A stretch of 64,000 nucleotides of DNA from positions 186,001 through 250,000 of the forward strand of contig NZ_CP096884.1 in NCBI RefSeq assembly GCF_023273855.1, given 5' to 3'. Below are positions 41,351-48,874 of this stretch, one piece after another. A program made the position numbers and the translations under genes. The notes beneath the pieces were generated by a model. The model was given only the letters and a program-made list of their open reading frames with translations. It was not told the DNA's origin and made no database searches. The first letter of the stretch is position 1, and every line of letters starts with the position of its first letter. The DNA comes from Seonamhaeicola sp. ML3 (lineage in GTDB: Bacteria > Bacteroidota > Bacteroidia > Flavobacteriales > Flavobacteriaceae).

Positions 41351-42688
41351 TTAGATATTTAAACCTACATCTAAAAGAGCTATAGCATCTTTTATTTCTT
41401 TTGGAGTTCCGTAAATTATATAGACTTCATTTCTATAGGCCTCATAAACATTATCGTCTAATTGCGTTCTATTGATCATCCCTCTAATCCTATTTGAAAA
41501 TCCGTATTTACTCATAGTTGGAATCCTTTTTAAATCGTAATTCAATTTGATAAGGTTTCCCCTAAAATCCTTGTAGGCTATACTATTATCGGTTTCATTA
41601 ACGCCAATAATCACATTTTTGTTAACATCTGTTTTAGGTTGATATAAGCCTAAGGCCTTTCCTTCGGTTTCTGTATTAGAATCGGAAAGTATAAAAACGG
41701 TATTATCAGCATCTGGAAAACCACTACCAACACTCTCTTTGTCTGTAATAGCCCATTGTCCATTCGTTTTCCTGTAATACAAATATTTTGTAGTCCATAC
41801 ACTCCTGTCATGTCTAAGAGACCAAACACCAGTCATTACATTCATATCCTTATCAGAACCTGGATGTACACCACTTGGGGCCTTTATAGAAATATCTGAT
41901 TGTACAGCATCTGGATTCCACAATTTTGTACCTGCACGATGTTGGTTGATACAATGCCCAGGAGGACGAATAAATGAAATTTGATAATAGTGTTTTACGA
42001 TACCTATAGATATTCCGTATTGTCCTGAAATATCTTCATAGGTTCCATAATAATCAAATTCACTTTTAACCTCATCCAATTGTTTACCTTCCAACCCCTC
42101 TTCGTCAAGTCCATCTTCATCAGAATTTCCTCCGTCATTTCTATATGGGTCCTCTCCAATATTTTCCCAGCGCGTAAAATCATATTGTCCATCGCCATGC
42201 CAAAGCGCCATAGGCCTAGGCTCCACAATTAATTTTTTTCCATCTTCTGTTTGTGTAATTGCACATGGTGAACCTAAGGTTTCAAAAAAGCCGGCCTGAG
42301 TAGGGTTGTATCTACCACCATGAGATGCATCTCTAATGGCCACCTGCCCTGCTCTACCATACCTATCTGATTCTGGTCCCATAATATCTCCCAAACCAGG
42401 AATAACCACCTCGTTTATCACTCCTCCACCATTTGAGGTAATTCCTATTTGAAAACCTGATGGCCCAGATTGTAAATGATGCGTAGTAACCCTTGGGTTA
42501 GATTCAGATATGATATCAAAAGCCTCTGGTGCTTCAGGGGTTTCTTCTTTTGGTTCTTCTACTTCTTCTTCTTTTTCCTCAGGCATTTCAACTTCAGGTG
42601 CCTCTTCGATATCCCCACTTTTTTGGCAATTCAAAAATAATTGACTAACCAAAAACAAACTAAAAACTGTAAGTCTGAATAATTTCAT
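41351..42688 (-). CDS. Large lipoprotein with acidic linker, unknown
   Basis: A 445-residue protein from ATG 42688 (MKLFRLTVFSLFLVSQLFLNC, lipobox at Cys21). A highly acidic Pro/Glu linker (residues about 26-53) tethers a globular domain: ITSNGGGVINEVVIPGLGDIMGPESDRYGRAGQVAIRDASHGGRYNPTQAGF, ALWHGDGQYDFTRWENIG, and FIRPPGHCINQHRAGTKLW. I do not recognise the family. The WENIG, RPPGH and repeated carbohydrate-protein-like aromatic residues suggest a surface polysaccharide-degrading or -binding role (inference). No partner genes are adjacent. Confidence 0.6.
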   Translation of the reverse strand: MKLFRLTVFSLFLVSQLFLNCQKSGDIEEAPEVEMPEEKEEEVEEPKEETPEAPEAFDIISESNPRVTTHHLQSGPSGFQIGITSNGGGVINEVVIPGLGDIMGPESDRYGRAGQVAIRDASHGGRYNPTQAGFFETLGSPCAITQTEDGKKLIVEPRPMALWHGDGQYDFTRWENIGEDPYRNDGGNSDEDGLDEEGLEGKQLDEVKSEFDYYGTYEDISGQYGISIGIVKHYYQISFIRPPGHCINQHRAGTKLWNPDAVQSDISIKAPSGVHPGSDKDMNVMTGVWSLRHDRSVWTTKYLYYRKTNGQWAITDKESVGSGFPDADNTVFILSDSNTETEGKALGLYQPKTDVNKNVIIGVNETDNSIAYKDFRGNLIKLNYDLKRIPTMSKYGFSNRIRGMINRTQLDDNVYEAYRNEVYIIYGTPKEIKDAIALLDVGLNI

Positions 42689-42987
42689 ATAATTATGTTT
42701 AATCATCATTATCATAACAAATATCGTTTAAAGACATTTAGTTTGTGTCCTGTAGTGTATGTATGCTTATTCTCTTAATAAACTATGTAGAATTATAATC
42801 TGAAGTAGTACGCTCTGCACCAAAACACATCCTAAACCAAGCTTAATTAGTTATTATTCTTTGAATTTTCCTTTTGAAAAAACCAATATTTAAGTACAAA
42901 AAAACAAAACGACTATTGGTTGAATAACTTCAAAATTTCAATTTTAAATGATTTAAGCAAAGACACCTTTTTTTAACCTTTTTATTT

Positions 42988-42995
42988 TAACTTTG
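42988..42995 (+). promoter_or_regulatory. -7 box of ilvE; rest of the 42689-43015 gap
   Basis: TAACTTTG matches TAnnTTTG 20 bases before the ilvE ATG at 43016. No -33 TTG at standard spacing. Nothing else is recognisable in the 327-base gap 42689-43015, which is AT-rich and without a supported gene. Confidence 0.5.
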
Positions 42996-43015
42996 TCCTG
43001 TAAAACAACGAGATT

Positions 43016-44080
43016 ATGAACGCAATAATCAATAACATTGAGATTATAAAAGCAGAGTCTTCTAAGATTAATGAGGTAGACTTTGACAATTTGACGTTTG
43101 GAAGTGTGTTTTCTGACCACATGTTGGTATGTGATTATAAAGATGGTAAATGGCATGCACCAAAAATCACGCCTTATCAACCTATCACATTAGACCCTTC
43201 TGCAAAGATTTTCCATTACGGACAGTCCGTCTTTGAAGGCATGAAAGCATACAAAGATGTAGATCAAAATGTCTGGTTATTTCGTCCTTTAGATAACTTT
43301 AAGCGTTTAAATATTTCGTCTAAACGTCTATCAATTCCGGAATTGCCTGAAGCATATTTCATGGAGGGACTGAAAGCGTTATTAGAACTTGATAAAGATT
43401 GGATTCCAACAAATGATGGAAGTTCATTATATATTCGTCCGTTTGTTTTTGCATCCGGACAAGGATTTCATGCGTCTCCTGCAGATGAATATAAATTTAT
43501 AATCTGTACTGCTCCTTCTGGATCTTATTTTTCCGGTGATGTAAAAGTTCTCATTGAAGAAACTTATTCTAGGTCTGCAAATGGCGGTGTTGGGTTTGCA
43601 AAAGCAGGTGGAAATTACGCTGGACAGTTTTATCCAACGCAATTAGCAAAAGCCAAAGGTTATCATCAGGTTATTTGGACCGACGATAACACACATGAAT
43701 ACATCGAGGAAGCTGGTGCTATGAACATTTTTGTTAGGATAAATGATACTTTGATTACAGCTCCAACAAGTGATAGGATCCTTGATGGTATTACGCGGAA
43801 AAGCATTATTGAATTAGCAGAATCTGAAGGTATCGATGTAGAAGTTAAAAAGATAACGGTAACAGAAGTTGTTGAAGCTGCAAAAAATGGAACGCTAAAA
43901 GAAATGTTTGGTGCCGGTACGGCTGCCGTAGTTTCACCGATTTCTGCGTTTGGATACAAAGGCACAGACTACGAATTACCGAAGTTAAATGATACGTATG
44001 CAAGTTTCTTAAAAAAACGTATTACAGACATTCAAACCAATAAAACCGAAGACCCTTTTGGATGGCGTTTTAAGGTATAG
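43016..44080 (+). CDS. ilvE: Branched-chain amino acid aminotransferase
   Basis: A 354-residue fold-type IV PLP enzyme of the BCAT type. It reversibly aminates the keto acids of Val, Ile and Leu with glutamate. HYGQSVFEGMKAYKD, GVGFAKAGGNYAGQFYPTQLAKAKGYHQVIWTD (with the PLP lysine), YIEEAGAMNIFV and LKEMFGAGTAAVVSPIS are diagnostic. It is a stand-alone gene closed by the terminator at 44118. Confidence 0.94.
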   Translation: MNAIINNIEIIKAESSKINEVDFDNLTFGSVFSDHMLVCDYKDGKWHAPKITPYQPITLDPSAKIFHYGQSVFEGMKAYKDVDQNVWLFRPLDNFKRLNISSKRLSIPELPEAYFMEGLKALLELDKDWIPTNDGSSLYIRPFVFASGQGFHASPADEYKFIICTAPSGSYFSGDVKVLIEETYSRSANGGVGFAKAGGNYAGQFYPTQLAKAKGYHQVIWTDDNTHEYIEEAGAMNIFVRINDTLITAPTSDRILDGITRKSIIELAESEGIDVEVKKITVTEVVEAAKNGTLKEMFGAGTAAVVSPISAFGYKGTDYELPKLNDTYASFLKKRITDIQTNKTEDPFGWRFKV

Positions 44081-44117
44081 ACATTCGTTATCCTTTCCAA
44101 AGGGAAAGAGAATCGTA

Positions 44118-44152
44118 ACAAAAAAGAGAAGCAAAATACTTCTCTTTTTTTA
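44118..44152 (+). terminator. Terminator of ilvE
   Basis: Stem AAAAGAGAAG (44122-44131) with CTTCTCTTTT (44139-44148), loop of 7, then a T-run. Confidence 0.8.
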
Positions 44153-44219
44153 TATCTTCAATAAGAAACTGAATCAACATTTGTGTATTGTTCAGTTTGT
44201 TAGTTCAGGGCAAACATTC

Positions 44220-44606
44220 TTATTTGTTTAAAATAGCTTCAATATTTGGCTTGAAGTAATTGGGCCCTTTTAACACCTTTCCATCTTCTCTATAAATGGG
44301 CTCACCATCTTCACCCAGTTTACTCATATTACTACGTTGAATTTCTTCAAAAACTTCTTCAATTTTATATTGCATACCATGTTCAATAATAGTACCACAT
44401 AAAATGTAAAGCATATCTCCAAGAGCATCGGCTACCTCAACTAAATCGCCATCGTTGGCGGCGTCTAAATACTCCTCATTCTCTTCACGCATTAATTTGT
44501 AACGCAACATATTTTTTTCTGATCCCAGATTGGCTTTAGGACTTTCTCTGTGCCCTATTTTAAATGCTGTATGGAATGCTTTGACCGCTTCAATTTTATC
44601 TTTCAT
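44220..44606 (-). CDS. MazG-like nucleotide pyrophosphohydrolase
   Basis: A 128-residue all-alpha NTP pyrophosphohydrolase of the MazG/HisE-like superfamily. The acidic Mg-binding signature is MREENEEYLDAANDGDLVEVADALGDMLYI (ExxEE followed by ExxD). The C-terminal DGKVLKGPNYFKPNIEAIL tail is typical of the flavobacterial form. It probably hydrolyses non-canonical or excess NTPs; the substrate is unknown. Divergent from the small membrane gene at 44649. Confidence 0.85.
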   Translation of the reverse strand: MKDKIEAVKAFHTAFKIGHRESPKANLGSEKNMLRYKLMREENEEYLDAANDGDLVEVADALGDMLYILCGTIIEHGMQYKIEEVFEEIQRSNMSKLGEDGEPIYREDGKVLKGPNYFKPNIEAILNK

Positions 44607-44625
44607 AGATATTAATCTAATTATT

Positions 44626-44633
44626 TACTTTTG
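44626..44633 (+). promoter_or_regulatory. -7 box of the 61-residue membrane protein gene
   Basis: TACTTTTG matches TAnnTTTG; its position 16 bases before ATG 44649 implies a very short leader and argues against the TTG start at 44631. Confidence 0.55.
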
Positions 44634-44648
44634 CATAAAAATAATTAT

Positions 44649-44834
44649 ATGTTTAGTAAAGGTCAAATCATTTTTGGAATTTTATTTTTTATTGTCTTTG
44701 CAATAATTATTGCATTTACCTACAGAAAAGATTTAAAGCTCCATAAACGCTTTTATGCCGGAAGCGTATGGATTCTTATTGCCTTTATCTCCTTTATTCT
44801 CTTCATAGCTGCCATAAAATTTTTCTTTAAATAA
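44649..44834 (+). CDS. Small two-helix membrane protein, unknown
   Basis: A 61-residue protein (MFSKGQIIFGILFFIVFAIIIAF, then YRKDLKLHKRFY, then SVWILIAFISFILFIAAIKFFFK): two transmembrane helices joined by a basic loop. I start at ATG 44649 because the -7 box lies over the earlier TTG. No family recognised. Confidence 0.65.
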   Translation: MFSKGQIIFGILFFIVFAIIIAFTYRKDLKLHKRFYAGSVWILIAFISFILFIAAIKFFFK

Positions 44835-45023
44835 ATTTATTAAGTTCGCTTTAAATATTTACCAAGCTATATGGTTTAGTAGCACATGACTCGTAGAGTG
44901 GAAAAATCAAAAAAAAGAAGGTAGGAAAAACATGTTTTAAACTGTTTAATAAATAAAAGCAATAATCAACGCAACCTTTTTTTGTCCTGTACATCTAGTT
45001 AATAACTAAACCAACTATTAAAT

Positions 45024-45110
45024 ATGAAGACGCTATTAATTATCTCCATTCTCTTAGTAATTAATCTACTCTTACTGGTATTTAGTGTAAATAAAAGAAC
45101 AGATCCCTGA
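45024..45110 (+). CDS. 28-residue hydrophobic peptide
   Basis: A short frame MKTLLIISILLVINLLLLVF then SVNKRTDP: one transmembrane helix with a basic, polar tail. Its stop lies inside the stem of a following terminator, which makes it a plausible expressed mini-gene. No promoter of the TAnnTTTG type was found close by, so confidence is low. Confidence 0.4.
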   Translation: MKTLLIISILLVINLLLLVFSVNKRTDP

Positions 45111-45135
45111 AACAGAAATCCGTTCTTATTTTTTA
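45095..45135 (+). terminator. Terminator overlapping the mini-gene end
   Basis: Stem AAGAACAGAT (45095-45104) with ATCCGTTCTT (45118-45127, one A-C mismatch), 13-base loop, then ATTTTTT. Confidence 0.65.
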
Positions 45136-45149
45136 CTAAAAAATTAGTT

Positions 45150-47189
45150 TTAATTCACTTCTGGCAAGAAACTATAGTTTTTGCTATAGTCTAACATTTG
45201 AGATGTAAATGCCTCTGGTTGTATTACTTTAATAGCGATTATTTCGCCTGATTCATTTTTATCAGCAACCAAAACCGGATTCACAAACCCTGAATATGGT
45301 GCCGAGGTAAATTGCTTGTTTCTTTCTAAAACCTCTGCATGAATATCTTGATCTACCTTAACACCGTAACCTTCTACTAAAGCCTCTACTGCAGCGTAAT
45401 CACCTTCAGATTTTATACGTTGTGTTTCTCTTAATAACTCTCCAAAAAGACTATGTAACTTATCATAATCAGTTATATTAAAGAATGTCTTGCCCTCTCT
45501 TGTTACTTTTTCAATGACATTATCCTGTTCTCCTTTTTCCAAAACCCATGCACTTACCCATTGCCTGTTTCGCATGTGAGCCTCTTCAACGTCATCGCCT
45601 AGATTTAGTCTTATTAGCTGCATGAGCAAACCATTACGAATGTAATTATCGTATGCAGCCTTCCCAACCGCTTTCCAATCTTCAACTAAACCTAATTCTT
45701 GCAATTTAGGATTGTACAAATAATAAAGCCCTACTAAATCTGCTCTTCCTTCTTCTAGTGTGGAGGCATAATTTTTTAGTGTCTCTTTGGTTTCACCAAC
45801 TCCTGGGTTTAATTTTCCAGAGGCATGCCCAATCACCTCGTGTAACGCCGTATGAAGTTTATCGGCTAATTGCCCATATTTTTCCTCTAAATCATACTCT
45901 TCTTGATCATGAACAAATTCCTTTAACCTTCCTGAACTACCTGCATTATTGTAAGCTTGAATAATATTTCCTAGAGAGACCGATTTACTTCCTACTTCTG
46001 CTCTTATCCAATTTGCATTAGGTAAGTTCACACCAATAGGAGTACTTGGCGAGGCATCTCCAGCTTCTCCAGCTACATTAACAACCTTATAGGTTACTCC
46101 TACCACATTAGCTTTTTTGTGCTCTTCCATTATTGACGAATTATCTTCAAACCATTGTGCATTATCAGATAGCACTTTCATTTTTTGAGACATGTCAAAA
46201 TCATTAATCTGAACAATATTTTCGTATGAGCCTCTATATCCAAGCGGATCATTGTACACTTCAATAAAACTATTTATGTAATCTATATTACCATCTGTGG
46301 CATTAGTCCAAGCTACATTATAATCGTCCCATGTTTGAAGATCACCTGTTTTGTAGTAAGCTATCAATAACTCCAATGCTTTTCCCTGAGCTTCATTTTC
46401 AGCTACACCAACAGCTAACTCTAACCATTTTACAATTTCATCAATAGCACTACCATAAAGTCCACCTGATTTATAAGTACGCTCTTTTAAAACACCGTTT
46501 TCTTTAACTAGCTGAGAATTTAAACCAAAAGATAGCGGCTGTTCTGGATTGGGTGATTTTTTTGCAGCATAGAAACTTTCCACATCTGCATTAGTAACAT
46601 TAGGTCCATAAAAATTTACTGCAGACAGAGCAACATTATCAACACCTTTACTTTGATTTACCTTTTTTGAATCAAGGTCATTAAAAATTACATCGAACGC
46701 CTCTCCTTCTAAAACCGTATTTGTTTCTGCCAATAGCTGTTTGAAGTAAGCCGGTGAAAAGTCTGGCTTCAACTTATCGTTTGAGTAGTGATGATGAATG
46801 CCATTACTGAACCAAACACGCTTCAAGTACACTTCGAAAGCATTCCATTCACTGGATTTTTTATCACCTGTATATGTTGTGAAGATATTTTCTAGAGCCT
46901 TCCTTATGGTTAGGTTGTGACGATAGTTTTGATCCCACATAATATCCCTACCACTTAAACCGGCCTGAACTAAGTAGTATACTAATTTTTGCTCTTTCAA
47001 AGTTAATTGTTCCCACCCTGGAATTTGGTACCTTAAAATTTTTAAATCTGCAAACTGCTCAACATTGTAATTGAATTTAGAATTTTCTACTACTTCGGCA
47101 GTAGCTGGGTTCTTTTCGCTTTTTGCATCAATACACCCAAAAAACAAAGCTGCAAGACATAAGGTACTTAAAACGGTATTTAGTTTCAT
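45150..47189 (-). CDS. Dipeptidyl peptidase III, lipoprotein (M49)
   Basis: A 679-residue zinc metallopeptidase. A lipoprotein signal (LCLAALFFGC, Cys19) anchors it outside the cytoplasm. HTALHEVIGHASGK contains HEVIGH, and TLEEGRADLVGLYYL is the second zinc motif (EEGRAD), the M49 arrangement HExxGH plus EExRAD. It removes dipeptides from oligopeptide N-termini, so it probably helps use external peptides. Stand-alone gene, divergent from the SRPBCC gene through 255 bases with nothing clear except TATCTTTG at 47325-47332. Confidence 0.92.
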   Translation of the reverse strand: MKLNTVLSTLCLAALFFGCIDAKSEKNPATAEVVENSKFNYNVEQFADLKILRYQIPGWEQLTLKEQKLVYYLVQAGLSGRDIMWDQNYRHNLTIRKALENIFTTYTGDKKSSEWNAFEVYLKRVWFSNGIHHHYSNDKLKPDFSPAYFKQLLAETNTVLEGEAFDVIFNDLDSKKVNQSKGVDNVALSAVNFYGPNVTNADVESFYAAKKSPNPEQPLSFGLNSQLVKENGVLKERTYKSGGLYGSAIDEIVKWLELAVGVAENEAQGKALELLIAYYKTGDLQTWDDYNVAWTNATDGNIDYINSFIEVYNDPLGYRGSYENIVQINDFDMSQKMKVLSDNAQWFEDNSSIMEEHKKANVVGVTYKVVNVAGEAGDASPSTPIGVNLPNANWIRAEVGSKSVSLGNIIQAYNNAGSSGRLKEFVHDQEEYDLEEKYGQLADKLHTALHEVIGHASGKLNPGVGETKETLKNYASTLEEGRADLVGLYYLYNPKLQELGLVEDWKAVGKAAYDNYIRNGLLMQLIRLNLGDDVEEAHMRNRQWVSAWVLEKGEQDNVIEKVTREGKTFFNITDYDKLHSLFGELLRETQRIKSEGDYAAVEALVEGYGVKVDQDIHAEVLERNKQFTSAPYSGFVNPVLVADKNESGEIIAIKVIQPEAFTSQMLDYSKNYSFLPEVN

Positions 47190-47444
47190 TTTGTAAGTTT
47201 ATTTATTATTAAATATCTAAAATTTGAATCAAAAAAAGATTATGATTATTAATTAAAACAAAAATACATTATTTAACTATAAACAGATATTAAAAAACAT
47301 ACTTTAATGACAATTAAAAATGATTATCTTTGATTGACCAACCACCTAACTCCCTAAAACGAAATAAATATTTAACATGTTATCTTACATGAGTCTATTT
47401 TTCTGTAAGATTACTTAAAGATTTTTAAATTAATAGACACATTC

Positions 47445-48467
47445 ATGAAAGCTCTTAAATATATCTTATTTCTGTTGCTCATAATTATCATAGGTACATC
47501 TATCTACATAGCGGTTCAACCAAATAATTATGAATTTTCCAGGAGCAGAATAATTCAAGCTCCAGCCTCCTTGCTTTTTGAAGAGGTAAATGATTTTAAA
47601 AATTGGCCTAGTTTTTCACCTTGGATAGAGAAAGAACCTAATGCTAAACTTACTTTTGGTGATGTTACCTCTGGTGTTGATGGTAGTTATGCTTGGAACG
47701 GTAAAATTCTAGGTGAAGGAAGTATGAAAACCATTGATGCAACAGAAAACAAGTCCATTGCGCAGCGTATTGAATTCATAAAACCTTTTGAATCTCAATC
47801 TAATATCAATTGGACTTTTGAAAAGACCAACGAGGGCACCAAGGTGACTTGGGGCATGAAAGGGGAACAAGATTTTATGACCAAGATATACACCACTTTT
47901 ATGGGTACCATTGAAGACAATACAGGTCCAGATTTTGAGAGAGGCCTGTTTAAACTGGATAGTGTTATAAGCTCCAATATGAAAAAGTTTTCAATACATA
48001 TTGATGGAGAAACAGAATATGGTGGCGGTTTTTACATGTACAAGACAACAGCAGCAACCGGCGCCAATATCAGTCAAATAATGGGTAAACAGTATGGAGA
48101 TATTATGAGCTATATGGCAAAAAACAACATTGTTGCCAACGGTATGCCTTTTACTATCTACAATGAAATGAATCCTGAAAATGGGAGTATCATCATGAGC
48201 AATGCCATTCCTATTATGAGTAAGGTTAAAGTTGAAAAAGAAAGCGATATTATATGTGGCTTCATACCTAAATTAAAAGTTCTTAAAACAACACTTAAGG
48301 GCAATTACAGTAACTTACCAAAGGCTTGGGAGGCCGCTATGCAACATGTAACAGAAAATAATATGGTATTATCTGAAATGAAACCCTTTGAAATCTATGT
48401 TAATGACCCAGGGGATTTTCCTAACCCAGGGGATTGGATTACCGAAATTTATATCCCTATAAAGTAA
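47445..48467 (+). CDS. Membrane-anchored SRPBCC plus GyrI-like domain protein
   Basis: A 340-residue protein: an N-terminal transmembrane helix (ILFLLLIIIIGTSIYIAVQ), an SRPBCC/polyketide-cyclase domain (residues about 28-165, SRIIQAPASLLFEEVNDFKNWPSFSPW and GSYAWNGKILGEGSMKTID), then a GyrI-like effector-binding domain (about 185-340, YGGGFYMYKTTAATGANISQIMGKQYGDI). Both folds bind small hydrophobic ligands; the ligand is unknown. The next gene, crcB, starts at the base after its stop. Confidence 0.85.
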   Translation: MKALKYILFLLLIIIIGTSIYIAVQPNNYEFSRSRIIQAPASLLFEEVNDFKNWPSFSPWIEKEPNAKLTFGDVTSGVDGSYAWNGKILGEGSMKTIDATENKSIAQRIEFIKPFESQSNINWTFEKTNEGTKVTWGMKGEQDFMTKIYTTFMGTIEDNTGPDFERGLFKLDSVISSNMKKFSIHIDGETEYGGGFYMYKTTAATGANISQIMGKQYGDIMSYMAKNNIVANGMPFTIYNEMNPENGSIIMSNAIPIMSKVKVEKESDIICGFIPKLKVLKTTLKGNYSNLPKAWEAAMQHVTENNMVLSEMKPFEIYVNDPGDFPNPGDWITEIYIPIK

Positions 48468-48836
48468 ATGAAACAGCTTTTTTTCGTTTTTATTGGCGGA
48501 GGTTTTGGTAGCGTGCTCCGCTACATTCTTGGCAAGTATTTAAACAACAGCGAAACCGGAATACCTTATGGCACGTTTGCAGCAAACATTTTAGGCAGCT
48601 TGCTCATTGGTATTATACTAGGATTAGCAGCTAGAAACAATACTTTAAACCAAAGCCAAACCTTGTTACTTGCAACGGGTTTCTGTGGAGGTTTCACTAC
48701 ATTTTCAACATTTGCTTACGAAAATCATATATTCTTAAAATCTGGAGACTTCACAAGCTTTGCGATATATACTGTTACTAGCTTTACCGTTGGATTTTTA
48801 GCAGTGTTTTTGGGCATGTTTTTGGTTAGGCCGTAA
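48468..48836 (+). CDS. crcB: Fluoride efflux transporter CrcB (Fluc)
   Basis: A 122-residue four-helix membrane protein. GGGFGSVLRYILGKYL, PYGTFAANILGSLLIGIILG and TGFCGGFTTFSTFAYE are the Fluc/CrcB signatures, with the phenylalanine-lined pore region. It exports fluoride as a dual-topology dimer. No fluoride riboswitch is seen upstream, since it follows directly on the SRPBCC gene. Confidence 0.93.
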   Translation: MKQLFFVFIGGGFGSVLRYILGKYLNNSETGIPYGTFAANILGSLLIGIILGLAARNNTLNQSQTLLLATGFCGGFTTFSTFAYENHIFLKSGDFTSFAIYTVTSFTVGFLAVFLGMFLVRP

Positions 48837-48874
48837 TATACCAAAAAACTAATGATTACAATTTAAAAATAAAA

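Noticed and set aside
47325-47332. TATCTTTG as promoter of the SRPBCC gene
   Set aside because: It lies 113 bases before the ATG with no -33 TTG, so it is not listed as a supported promoter.
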